A stretch of 47,963 bases of DNA, taken from Maricaulis sp. (GTDB lineage Bacteria > Pseudomonadota > Alphaproteobacteria > Caulobacterales > Maricaulaceae). The position numbers and the translations under genes were made by a program. Under the pieces are notes generated by a model. The model made no database searches. It saw only the letters and a list, made by a program, of their open reading frames with translations, and had not been told where the DNA came from. Numbering within the stretch: position 1 is the stretch's first letter; the number at the start of each line of letters is the position of its first letter. Location of the stretch: contig NZ_JASBRW010000083.1 of NCBI RefSeq assembly GCF_030149235.1, positions 1-47,963 on the forward strand, in the 5' to 3' direction. Below are positions 1-10,538 of this stretch, piece after piece.

Positions 1-86
1 CGTTCTGCAAGCGCGGCAACCATATCTTCATCGACGGCACCGTTCTTGAAAGGCGTGACGAGCGCAGTGATGGAGCCCTTGAACAT
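1..86 (-). CDS. dapA: 4-hydroxy-tetrahydrodipicolinate synthase, N-terminal fragment
   Basis: Only the first 28 codons are present; the gene runs off the left edge. The minus-strand reading starts MFKGSITALVTPFK and continues to about ...MVAALAE. This is the hallmark N-terminus of the DapA/NAL TIM-barrel family (the G-[ST]-x-T-A-[LM]-[VI]-T-P-[FM] opening). DapA condenses pyruvate with aspartate semialdehyde in lysine and diaminopimelate synthesis. The gene is divergent from the lytic transglycosylase at 232, an arrangement I recall from other alphaproteobacteria. Other members of the family (N-acetylneuraminate lyase, KDG aldolase) cannot be excluded from 28 residues, but the opening fits DapA best. 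Confidence 0.85.
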   Translation of the reverse strand, partial: MFKGSITALVTPFKNGAVDEDMVAALAE

Positions 87-231
87 GTTTCAATCTCGAA
101 AGCTGATTATGAGGCGGCGGACCATATCGGGGCAATCGGTCTGGGCCAAGCTTTCTCAACAAGGCTGGACAGCTGCGTCTGATTGCGGTGAAGTGATTTC
201 GCCCCAAACCCCAGGACGCGTATTGCGAACA

Positions 232-2280
232 ATGATCGCCCGTAGCCTTTCCGTGCTTGTTATGCTGGCTGTCATGGCCCCCGCCATGGCCCAGACCCCG
301 ACGCCGCGCATGCGGCCTGCTCCCGAAAACCATTCGGCCTATCTCGATGATGCCGATTTCCACCTGTTCCGCGCCGGACTGGATGCGGCCGAGGATGATC
401 AGTGGAGTGAAGTGCGCGACGTCCGCGATCGCATTACCGACCCGGCTTCACGCTCACTCCTGTTGTGGATGATCTCCCTGAATGATCCCCGCGCGACTTT
501 CCCGGAACTCGACATGGCCCTGCGCGAGCTGGACAACTGGCCGCGTGACAGCTTCATCCGCTCCGAGGCCGAATCCAAGATTTCCACCTCCGGCCTGTCG
601 GCGCCGTTCATCGTCAGCTGGTTTGAGAACAACCCTCCGGTCACCGGGCGGGGTCGTATCGCCCATGCCGAGGCCCTCTTGGACATGGGCCGGGTTGATG
701 AAGGTGAAGCCCTCTTGCGCGAAACCTGGCGCACGGGCCGCCTGCCCCTGCCCGAGCAGCGCCGCGTCTACCGGACCCACACAGACCGCTTCACCGATGA
801 AGACCATCTGGCGCGGGTCGACTATCTGATCTGGTCGGGCCAGCGCACAGCCGCCCGCCGTGTCGTGCCGCTACTTGAAGGCGGCAACCGCCGGGTCGCC
901 GAGGCCCGTCTGCGCCTGGCCGGACGCCAGAGCGGTGTCGATCGCGCCGTGGACGCGGTGCCGACCAGCCTGCGCAATGATCCCGGCCTGGTTTTCGAGC
1001 GCGCCCGCTGGCGCCGCCGGTCCGGCCTGCGGGACAGCGTGCTGCCGCTGCTGCTGCAATTGCCCGATGCGCATACTGACACCAATGCGCTCGACCTCAT
1101 GTGGACCGAGCGCAAGCTGATGATCCTGACACTGATCCGCGACCAGGATTACGCCACGGCCTATGAACTGGCGCGGGCGCACGGCATGGAACGTGGCGCC
1201 GATTTTGCCGATGCTGAATTCCTCGCCGGCTGGCTCGCCTTGGTCCATCTCGACCGGGCGCCCGATGCAATGGCTCATTTCCGCCAGCTGCGTGAAAACG
1301 TCTCGACGACCGTGTCGGTCTCCCGCGCCGCCTACTGGATTGCCCGCGCCGCGGACGCGATGGGCGACCCGGTCATGGCTGCGGAATATTACACCGAGGC
1401 CGGTGAACACAGCACCGCCTATTATGGCCAGCTGGCCATCGCCCAACTGGCGGGAGACGAGGCCCAGCTCACCTTCGAGGCGGACCCGGAGCCGTCGCTC
1501 GAACGCCGCAATGCGTTTGAAAACCGGCTTGAGATCCAGGCCATGCGCCGTCTCGCCGAACAGGGCGAGGACTATTACTACCGCCTGTTCAGCTATCGCA
1601 TGGACGACCTGGTGGATAATCCGGAAGATGCTGTCCTTCTGGCCAGTCTGGCCAATGAATATCTCTACACCCGTCAGTCCGTGCGCGCCGCCAAGGCGGC
1701 TCGCCAGCGCGGCATGGTGTTGCCGCAAAGTGCCTATCCGACGATCGACCTGCCGCAGACCGGCGCTCAGGTGTCGCGTCCGTCCGATGAGATCGTTCAC
1801 TCGGTTATCCGCCAGGAAACCGAGTTCTCCCAGCGGGCCGTCTCGGGTGCGGGCGCGCGCGGCATGATGCAGCTGATGCCGGCAACGGCGCGCCAGACCG
1901 CCCGCGAAATCGGCGAAAGTTATCGGAGCAACTGGCTCACCGATGACCTGGATTACAACCTCACTCTGGGGATGCACCATCTCGCCGAGGTGCTCGAGGA
2001 ATATGACGGCAACTATGTCATGGCCCTCGCCGCCTATAATGCAGGCGGACACCGGGTGCGGCGCTGGATCCAGGACTATGGCGATCCGCGTGACCCCGAT
2101 GTCGATCCGATCGACTGGGTGGAGAGCATCCCGTTCTCCGAAACACGCAATTACGTCATGCGCGTCTTGGAAAATATGCAGGTCTATCGCACCCGCCTGG
2201 CTAATGATGAGCCGGTGGCCCTGACGATCGAGGATGACTTGCGGGCCGGTTCGACGGCCGCGCCGGATCCGTCCAACTAG
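232..2280 (+). CDS. slt: Soluble lytic murein transglycosylase (Slt family)
   Basis: Periplasmic peptidoglycan-cleaving enzyme of 682 residues. I chose the ATG at 232 because it begins a clean signal peptide (MIARSLSVLVMLAVMAPAMA, cleavage before Q). The frame is open back to position 46, but the extra 62 residues look non-coding and overlap the dapA start. The long middle part (about residues 60-500) is helical and tetratricopeptide-like, as in Slt70's ring-forming U/L domains. The C-terminal SLT domain has the catalytic glutamate in the RQE motif (Glu529), then GARGMMQLMP and later AAYNAGG, all family hallmarks. It converges on the threonine dehydratase; the two stop codons share the four bases CTAG at 2277-2280. 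Confidence 0.93.
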   Translation: MIARSLSVLVMLAVMAPAMAQTPTPRMRPAPENHSAYLDDADFHLFRAGLDAAEDDQWSEVRDVRDRITDPASRSLLLWMISLNDPRATFPELDMALRELDNWPRDSFIRSEAESKISTSGLSAPFIVSWFENNPPVTGRGRIAHAEALLDMGRVDEGEALLRETWRTGRLPLPEQRRVYRTHTDRFTDEDHLARVDYLIWSGQRTAARRVVPLLEGGNRRVAEARLRLAGRQSGVDRAVDAVPTSLRNDPGLVFERARWRRRSGLRDSVLPLLLQLPDAHTDTNALDLMWTERKLMILTLIRDQDYATAYELARAHGMERGADFADAEFLAGWLALVHLDRAPDAMAHFRQLRENVSTTVSVSRAAYWIARAADAMGDPVMAAEYYTEAGEHSTAYYGQLAIAQLAGDEAQLTFEADPEPSLERRNAFENRLEIQAMRRLAEQGEDYYYRLFSYRMDDLVDNPEDAVLLASLANEYLYTRQSVRAAKAARQRGMVLPQSAYPTIDLPQTGAQVSRPSDEIVHSVIRQETEFSQRAVSGAGARGMMQLMPATARQTAREIGESYRSNWLTDDLDYNLTLGMHHLAEVLEEYDGNYVMALAAYNAGGHRVRRWIQDYGDPRDPDVDPIDWVESIPFSETRNYVMRVLENMQVYRTRLANDEPVALTIEDDLRAGSTAAPDPSN

Positions 2281-3275
2281 TCTTCGCCGCGTTCCAATGC
2301 CCGCTCGAACATCGCCCGGTCGACATTGCCGCCGGAGATGATGACGAGTGCAGTCTTACCGGCCAGGTCGACCTTGCCGGTCAGCGCTGCAGCCAACGCA
2401 ACGGCGCCGCCGGGCTCGACAACGATCTTCAGATGGCGCCAGGCAAAGGCCATGGCGGCCAGAACCTCGTCATCGCTGACGGCCGTGCCGCCGGCCAGCT
2501 GGTGCGAATTGACGCGCCAGGTGAGATCGCCATGGGTCGGCGTGATGATGGCGTCGCAAATCGAGCCGGCGAGCTGGTCATTGGTCACCTTGATGCCGGT
2601 CTCGATGGTCCGCTTCATGTCATCAAAATCGACCGGCTCGGCAGCCAAGATCTGGGCGTCGGGATGGTGCTGCTTTATCGCCAGCCCGACACCGGCGATC
2701 AGACCGCCGCCGCCTGCACAGCACAGGACATGGTCCGGCACCGCTCCGGCTTCGGCCATCTGCTCGACCGCTTCAAGCCCGGCCGTACCCTGGCCGGCAA
2801 TGATATATTTGTTCTCGAAAGGCGGCACCAGGGTGCGGCCCTCTTCCTTGGCGACGCGGGCCCCGATTTCCTCGCGATTCTCGCTGTAGCGGTCATAGCT
2901 GACGACTTCGCCGCCCCAGAAGCGCACGCCCTGCACCTTTACCTCCGGCGCATCGGCCGGCATCAGGATCTTGGCGTGGGAGCCCAAAAGACGGGCCGCT
3001 GCGGCAACGCCCTGGGCGTGATTGCCAGACGAATAGGCCATCACGCCGCGCTTGAGCTGATCCGCGCTCAGACGGGAAATACGGTTATAGGCTCCGCGGA
3101 ATTTGAAGGAACCAGTGCGTTGGAGCGCCTCCGGCTTGACGAAGACCCTAGCCCCCGTGCGCGCATCAAGCTGGTCGTTGCGGAGCAAGGGGGTTCGCAC
3201 GGCCTGACCGGCAATCTGCTTCGCAGCCTCCTCAACATCTGCGTAGACCGGGATCTCGCTTTCATCGAAGGGCAT
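2277..3275 (-). CDS. Threonine/serine dehydratase, PLP-dependent (short catabolic type)
   Basis: This is a fold-type II PLP enzyme of 332 residues. It has the lysine that binds PLP in GSFKFRGA (Lys58), the substrate loop SSGNHAQG and the phosphate-binding glycine loop CCAGGGGLIAG. The protein ends soon after the catalytic domain, so it has no C-terminal ACT regulatory domain of biosynthetic IlvA. That fits catabolic threonine dehydratase (threonine to 2-oxobutyrate and ammonia), but serine racemase and threo-3-hydroxyaspartate ammonia-lyase share this architecture and are not excluded. A GGAGA ribosome site precedes the ATG. With tdh/kbl 4 kb away, the window encodes two threonine-degrading routes. 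Confidence 0.88.
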   Translation of the reverse strand: MPFDESEIPVYADVEEAAKQIAGQAVRTPLLRNDQLDARTGARVFVKPEALQRTGSFKFRGAYNRISRLSADQLKRGVMAYSSGNHAQGVAAAARLLGSHAKILMPADAPEVKVQGVRFWGGEVVSYDRYSENREEIGARVAKEEGRTLVPPFENKYIIAGQGTAGLEAVEQMAEAGAVPDHVLCCAGGGGLIAGVGLAIKQHHPDAQILAAEPVDFDDMKRTIETGIKVTNDQLAGSICDAIITPTHGDLTWRVNSHQLAGGTAVSDDEVLAAMAFAWRHLKIVVEPGGAVALAAALTGKVDLAGKTALVIISGGNVDRAMFERALERGED

Positions 3276-3401
3276 GAAGATTCTCCAAAAATTGCCTGTC
3301 GGGGGCTCTTGCCGCCAAAGCCATAAGCAATATCGTTACGCCGTGCAAAGGGATTGCGCCGCGGTGCTAGAAGCCTTTTGATAAGACAATACCAAAACGC
3401 C

Positions 3402-3411
3402 CAACCGGTTG
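3402..3411. promoter_or_regulatory. 10-bp perfect palindrome before the acyl-CoA ligase
   Basis: CAACCGGTTG is a perfect palindrome lying just upstream of the AAGGGGAG ribosome site of the acyl-CoA ligase. It could be an operator half or chance; no second copy was noticed. Confidence 0.2.
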
Positions 3412-3427
3412 AATAAAGGGGAGAGAG

Positions 3428-5071
<1,644 letters not shown>

Positions 5072-5097
5072 TCATCCTAACCGCGTGACGCGACAAG

Positions 5098-5129
5098 AGA
5101 GCCGGCAGATCCATCTGCCGGCTCTTTTT
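5098..5129 (+). terminator. Intrinsic terminator after the acyl-CoA ligase
   Basis: A 12-bp perfect stem (AGAGCCGGCAGA paired with TCTGCCGGCTCT, four-base loop TCCA) is followed by a run of five T on the plus strand. Confidence 0.92.
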
Positions 5130-5281
5130 GTGAACGTGGGCAGGCTTTCAAGGAGCGGGACGCCGATCCGTATATTCCCCCCTCCCACACCCTTGCGCCA
5201 TACCGCACCCGCTCCTACATTCATATCGTAATTCGATAAGGACCAGGACGGCGACGGGCCTGGGTAGAGACAGGAACAGGA

Positions 5282-5470
5282 ATGGGACCGGAAATTGTCA
5301 TCGTCAGCTTTCTCTTCGGCTTCTTGCCGACGCTGATTGCGCTGCTTCGCGGCCACGACAATACGTTCGCGATCTTCCTGACCAATCTGCTCTTGGGCTG
5401 GACCGGCATTGGCTGGGTCATCGCCCTGATCTGGTCCTTCACAGCCATCCGCTCGCGCGTGCGGTCATAG
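5282..5470 (+). CDS. Superinfection immunity family protein (T4 Imm-like, 62 aa)
   Basis: Small integral membrane protein with two hydrophobic segments (about residues 4-21 and 28-53). The second carries the N-x4-GWTGIGWVIALIW signature of the superinfection-immunity family, named after phage T4 Imm. Chromosomal members are common and mostly uncharacterised, so the name does not prove a role against phage here. The C-terminus is short and basic. A purine-rich AGGAACAGG precedes the ATG, and an intrinsic terminator follows within 60 bases, so it appears to be an independent unit. Confidence 0.75.
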   Translation: MGPEIVIVSFLFGFLPTLIALLRGHDNTFAIFLTNLLLGWTGIGWVIALIWSFTAIRSRVRS

Positions 5471-5530
5471 CCCGGCGTCCCCTCCCCGCCGGATAAAACA
5501 GACAAACGCGTCTCCTCCCCAAGGACGGAG

Positions 5531-5567
5531 CACCCGGGCCAACCTCACGGCCCGGGTGTTCTCGTTT
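5531..5567 (+). terminator. Intrinsic terminator after the small membrane protein
   Basis: A 10-bp perfect GC stem (CACCCGGGCC and GGCCCGGGTG, eight-base loop) is followed by TTCTCGTTT. Confidence 0.8.
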
Positions 5568-5604
5568 GGGAGCTCTGCTAGGCTGGGATGTATCGGAGGC
5601 CCCA

Positions 5605-6168
5605 ATGAGCACAGACACCAAACACAGCGCCCTGGAGAGCATGATCGCCAACATGCCGGAGAAGACCGGCAAAAGCCTGGACGAATGGCTGGCTCTACTG
5701 GGCCCCGTTGGAGACCGCAAGCATGGCGAGTTGTTGAAACAGCTCAAGGGCGAGCATGGTTTGAGCCATGGCTATGCCAATCTCGTCGCTCACACCGCGC
5801 GAGACAGCTTGTCCAATGACCAGCCGGACGACCCGGTCGCCGCACAGTATAACGGCAAGGAAACCCTGAAACCGGTCTACGAGGCCCTGATCAAACTCGT
5901 CGAGGACTTCGGCAATGATGTCGAGATCTCGCCCAAGAAAGCCTATGTCAGCCTGCGCCGGGCCAAGCAGTTCGCCGTGCTGCAACCCTCGACCAAGTCC
6001 CGTCTCGATGTCGGCATCAAGCTCAAGGATGTCGAGCCAGAGGGACGCCTGGAAGCCTCAGGCAGCTTCAATGCCATGGTCACCCACCGCGTCCGCACCT
6101 CGAGCCTTGATGACATCGACGCCGATCTGAAGGCCTGGCTAAAAGCGGCCTATGACGCAGCGGGCTAG
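5605..6168 (+). CDS. DUF4287/DUF5655 domain protein
   Basis: This is a soluble protein of 187 residues with no signal peptide. The first ~65 residues (MPEKTGKSLDEWL... and ...HGLSHGYANLVAH) match the DUF4287 pattern. The remainder (PVYEALIKLVEDFG...SPKKAYVSLRRAKQFAVLQPSTKSRLDVGIKL) matches DUF5655, a domain often paired with it. The function is unknown. The start at 5605 is set by CGGAGG five bases upstream; the frame continues back to a TTG at 5566 inside the preceding terminator, which I reject. It converges on the nitroreductase with stop codons overlapping in CTAG (6165-6168). Confidence 0.85.
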   Translation: MSTDTKHSALESMIANMPEKTGKSLDEWLALLGPVGDRKHGELLKQLKGEHGLSHGYANLVAHTARDSLSNDQPDDPVAAQYNGKETLKPVYEALIKLVEDFGNDVEISPKKAYVSLRRAKQFAVLQPSTKSRLDVGIKLKDVEPEGRLEASGSFNAMVTHRVRTSSLDDIDADLKAWLKAAYDAAG

Positions 6169-6836
6169 ACCCAGCTGGAAATATCCTCGAGGGATTTCTT
6201 GATCAGCGCGTGCTCGGGCACGGTGGCATCCTGCGTCGGATGACCGGCGACGATCAGCATGTAAGCTTTCTCGTCGAGCGGCCGCTCGCAGACCTCGTTG
6301 AGGAAGCGCATCGGATTGGGCGTATGGGTCAACGTCACCAGACCGGCCTGGTGCAGGGCTGCGAGCATGAAACCGCAGGCGATGCCGACGCTTTCATTGA
6401 TGTAGTAATTCTTCTTGCTGTCCTCGACCGACACCCCGCCGCGCTTTTGCGCAAAGACGGCGATGATCACCGGCGCGGTTTCCAGGAAGGGCTTGTCGGC
6501 GTCGGTGCCGAGCGGTCTGAGCGCTTCAAGCCATTCATCGCCGGCCTTGCCCTCGTAGAAAGCCCGTTCCTCGGCCTCTGCAGCCTCGCGCAACGCCTTG
6601 CGCTTGTCCGCATCGACGATGACGGAGAAGTGCCAGGGCTGATGGTTGGCGCCCGAGGGTGCAGAACCGGCTGCCTGGATCGCTTGCTCAATGATCGCCC
6701 GGTCGACCGGCCGGTCATCGAAATCGCGGACCGTGCGGCGACGTTTCAAGTCCTGCGTGAAATCGGTGATCCGCGACAGCATCTGCTCCGGCGGATAATC
6801 GACCACGTTTTGCAGCGGTACGCGTTTTTCGGACAT
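6165..6836 (-). CDS. Nitroreductase-family flavoprotein
   Basis: FMN-dependent oxidoreductase of 223 residues. The RRRTVRDFDDRPV motif near residue 33 (FMN phosphate contact), APSGANHQPWHFSVI and the C-terminal VAGHP block are classic for the family. The spacing is closest to the BluB/iodotyrosine-dehalogenase branch, but the substrate is unknown. Its start lies two bases after the tdh stop and its ribosome site (GGGGGT) is inside the tdh C-terminus, so it is probably the last gene of the kbl-tdh unit. Confidence 0.9.
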   Translation of the reverse strand: MSEKRVPLQNVVDYPPEQMLSRITDFTQDLKRRRTVRDFDDRPVDRAIIEQAIQAAGSAPSGANHQPWHFSVIVDADKRKALREAAEAEERAFYEGKAGDEWLEALRPLGTDADKPFLETAPVIIAVFAQKRGGVSVEDSKKNYYINESVGIACGFMLAALHQAGLVTLTHTPNPMRFLNEVCERPLDEKAYMLIVAGHPTQDATVPEHALIKKSLEDISSWV

Positions 6837-6838
6837 GA

Positions 6839-7867
6839 CTACCCCCAGTCCAGAATGACTTTGCCGGACTTGCCCGACCGCATCGCGTCAAAGCCCTTCT
6901 GGAATTCGTCGGCGCCATAGCGATGCGTGATCACGCGGCTGACATCGAGACCACTCTCGAGCATGGCGATCATCTTGTACCAGGTCTCGAACATCTCACG
7001 CCCATAGACGCCTTTCAGCGTGATGGCCTTGAGGACCAGCTGCCCGAAATCCACCGGGATCGGCTTGGCGGGCAGGCCGAGCATGGCGATCTTGCCGCCC
7101 ATGATCATATTGTCGAGCATGGATTTGAAGGCTGGCTCAGCGCCGGACATTTCCAGGCCGACATCAAAACCCTCGCTCATTTTCAGCTCGCGCATCACGT
7201 CTTTCAGGTCTTCCCGGGAGACATCGACGGTTCGGATATTCGGCGCGACCTGGCTGGCTAGGTGCAGGCGGTGGGTATTGATATCGGTCAGCACGACATG
7301 GCGCGCACCGACATGGCGGGCGATGGCGGCGGCCATGATGCCAATCGGCCCCGCGCCGGTGATCAGCACGTCTTCCCCGATCAGGTCGAATTTCAGCGCC
7401 GTGTGCACCGCATTGCCGAGCGGGTCGAGAATTGAACCGAGCTCATCGGTCACCGCTTCGGGCAGCGGCACGACATTGAAGGCCGGCAGTTTGAGATATT
7501 CGGCGAACGCACCGGGGGCATCGACACCAATGCCACGGGTTTCCGGGTCGAGGTGAAAACGGCCGGCACGCACCGCGCGGGACTTGTCGCCGACCACATG
7601 ACCTTCACCGGACACGCGCTGGCCGACCTTGACCCGTTTCACATTACCGCCGACCTCAACGATCTCGCCGGCATATTCATGCCCGACCACCATCGGGGTC
7701 GGGACATGCTTTTGCGCCCAGTCATCCCAGTTATAGATATGGATATCTGTGCCGCAGATGGCGGTCTTGCGAATCTTGATGAGAACGTCGTCCGGTCCGA
7801 TCTGCGGGACCGGCTCATCGCTCATCCAGATGCCTTCTTCAGGCTTGGCCTTCACCAGCGCTTTCAT
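6839..7867 (-). CDS. tdh: L-threonine 3-dehydrogenase
   Basis: Zinc-dependent medium-chain dehydrogenase of 342 residues that oxidises threonine to 2-amino-3-oxobutyrate using NAD. The catalytic zinc site ([12 protein letters not shown] and GHEYAGE) and the Rossmann motif [11 protein letters not shown] are present, and similarity to known Tdh runs end to end. Unusually, all four cysteines of the structural zinc lobe are missing. Where E. coli has a C-x2-C-x2-C-x7-C array after GEGH, this protein has [20 protein letters not shown] followed by Asp. The lobe must be held without structural zinc. Its usual partner kbl lies three genes upstream on the same strand. The ribosome site is GGGAGA. Confidence 0.93.
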   Translation of the reverse strand: MKALVKAKPEEGIWMSDEPVPQIGPDDVLIKIRKTAICGTDIHIYNWDDWAQKHVPTPMVVGHEYAGEIVEVGGNVKRVKVGQRVSGEGHVVGDKSRAVRAGRFHLDPETRGIGVDAPGAFAEYLKLPAFNVVPLPEAVTDELGSILDPLGNAVHTALKFDLIGEDVLITGAGPIGIMAAAIARHVGARHVVLTDINTHRLHLASQVAPNIRTVDVSREDLKDVMRELKMSEGFDVGLEMSGAEPAFKSMLDNMIMGGKIAMLGLPAKPIPVDFGQLVLKAITLKGVYGREMFETWYKMIAMLESGLDVSRVITHRYGADEFQKGFDAMRSGKSGKVILDWG

Positions 7868-7885
7868 GGGGATCTCCCGCCATTC

Positions 7886-8563
7886 CTATTTTCCGGCGCG
7901 AAGATAGACGATTGCGATCACAGGAAAAGAGAGCATTGCAACAACAAGCAGCGGATAGGTCATGGCCATGACACTGCCATCGGGCTGGGTGAGCCAGCCG
8001 ATGACAATCGGTACCGCCCCCAGAACCGGAAACAACGCCAACATGCGGCGCTTTTCGAGAAACAGGACGAGGCTCATCCAGACCATATAGCCGGCGATTG
8101 CCCACCATTTGATCCAGCTGTGCGAGTTGAGGGCATCGAGGCGCTCGGTCGGGTCAGCACCGGCCTCCAGGTCAGCCAGGATGCGATTGGCCACTTCATT
8201 CTCGGCGAGGTCGGCGCCGATGACGAACAGTGCGGTCAGCGTTCCGACCCAGGCCAGGTGCACGCCACGCAGACCAAGCGCGGTGAACAGGCAGGCCGCC
8301 AGACCGGCAAAGGCGAAGGGGAAATACATGTCATAGGCCTGGACCTGCATCAGATATTCGCGCAAGGCCGCCCCCGCGTCTCCGGTGATGAAGGCGAGGT
8401 CATCCAGCGATTGGGCGAAGTAGAGCGCCAGAATCTCGCGCTCATGGCCATTGGGCAGAGGCTCAGCGCCGGCAGGCGCGGGCTGCCCCATCATATAGGC
8501 CAGAACCAGAGCGGCCACGGTCAGGGCCAGACTAAGCAGCAAGAAGATGCGTGAAAGTGACAT
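7886..8563 (-). CDS. Uncharacterised integral membrane protein (225 aa)
   Basis: I do not recognise a family. The protein has an N-terminal hydrophobic segment (residues 5-25), then a soluble stretch of about 55 residues, then about five more hydrophobic segments (roughly 82-97, 100-118, 150-166, 174-190, 198-221). It may therefore be a small six-helix membrane protein with an extracytoplasmic loop after helix 1. A strong GGGAGAGG ribosome site precedes the ATG. It lies 18 bases upstream of tdh in the same orientation, suggesting cotranscription and perhaps a role linked to threonine use. Confidence 0.75.
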   Translation of the reverse strand: MSLSRIFLLLSLALTVAALVLAYMMGQPAPAGAEPLPNGHEREILALYFAQSLDDLAFITGDAGAALREYLMQVQAYDMYFPFAFAGLAACLFTALGLRGVHLAWVGTLTALFVIGADLAENEVANRILADLEAGADPTERLDALNSHSWIKWWAIAGYMVWMSLVLFLEKRRMLALFPVLGAVPIVIGWLTQPDGSVMAMTYPLLVVAMLSFPVIAIVYLRAGK

Positions 8564-8601
8564 CGAACCTCTCCCGGGGTTTCCCCGACGCTCCCATGCG
8601 A

Positions 8602-8628
8602 AACGGGCGGAGGCAAGCCCCGCCCGTT
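8602..8628 (-). other. Intercistronic hairpin
   Basis: AACGGGCGG and CCGCCCGTT form a 9-bp perfect stem around a 9-base loop between the two small genes of the kbl-tdh unit. There is no T-run on either strand, so mRNA processing or stabilisation is more likely than termination. Confidence 0.45.
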
Positions 8629-8644
8629 GGTCAGCTTATCGCTT

Positions 8645-9031
8645 TCAGCGCGCGATCGGCCGTGAGGCCTCCAGGATCGGCAACCCCGCCTCGGTGGGGA
8701 TATAGATCACATCCTGACCGTTCTCGCCGAGCGACTGGATCCAGAGATAGCGCAGATATCCTTCGGGCCCGCCAAGACCCTCCGCAACAATCGAGTTGGC
8801 TTCCGCGACACCGCGGGCCCGGGCGACTTCAGCCTCGGCATTGAGCTCTTCTGCCTCGAGCCGGGCCTGTGCCTCCAGCACGGCAATGCGGCGGTTTTGC
8901 TCGGCGCGCACCAGCTCGGCCCGTCCGGCCAGCTCCTGTTGCCAGACGCCATATTGCGGCAAGCCCCACAAGGCGCCGCCAATCAGGGCCACTGCGGCCA
9001 CGCTCAAGGTGATGATAGAACCCGTCTTCAT
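8645..9031 (-). CDS. Short membrane-anchored protein resembling an SPFH/prohibitin C-terminal tail
   Basis: 128 residues: one N-terminal membrane anchor (about 6-26), then an alanine/glutamate-rich coiled coil (about 38-82, with AEVARARGVAEANSIVAEGL). The end, YLRYLWIQSL followed by VIYIPTEAGLPILEA, is the pattern found at the C-terminal end of stomatin/prohibitin membrane proteins. The globular SPFH domain that normally precedes the coil is absent. Similar stand-alone tails are, to my recollection, annotated as membrane protease subunits in other bacteria and phages. The ribosome site is AGGAGAG. It lies between kbl and the membrane protein in the same orientation. Confidence 0.75.
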   Translation of the reverse strand: MKTGSIITLSVAAVALIGGALWGLPQYGVWQQELAGRAELVRAEQNRRIAVLEAQARLEAEELNAEAEVARARGVAEANSIVAEGLGGPEGYLRYLWIQSLGENGQDVIYIPTEAGLPILEASRPIAR

Positions 9032-9136
9032 ACAGCTCTCCTGTTTGCGCGCGGGGAATTACCCACGCGATGGCAACAGGTTAGCGACTTCGCAGCCGCA
9101 CAATAGAAGGAATGGCGTCGTAAGAATCCGGGGTCC

Positions 9137-10339
<1,203 letters not shown>

Positions 10340-10538
10340 GGGTTCGCTCCAAATCGGGCCAAAACAGTTTGGTCTGCGCCCCTTCTATTCAGACCGGTAG
10401 CGCTTGTCATCCCGGTTGGATGTGAGACACGGCGAGGCACTACCCGATGTGATCGCTCATATCGTATGACTAGGTTTTTCCTCGCCCTTAAGCCGTTCCG
10501 GTTAAGCCTGTGGACAATAAGAATGAGTGGGGCATGGC

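Noticed and set aside
871..2052. 393-codon minus-strand open frame
   Set aside because: Antisense shadow of the lytic transglycosylase.
10488..10505. TTAA-N10-TTAA, resembling a CtrA site upstream of the GGDEF-EAL gene
   Set aside because: The CtrA consensus needs seven bases between the TTAA halves; here there are ten, and the first is not followed by the usual C.
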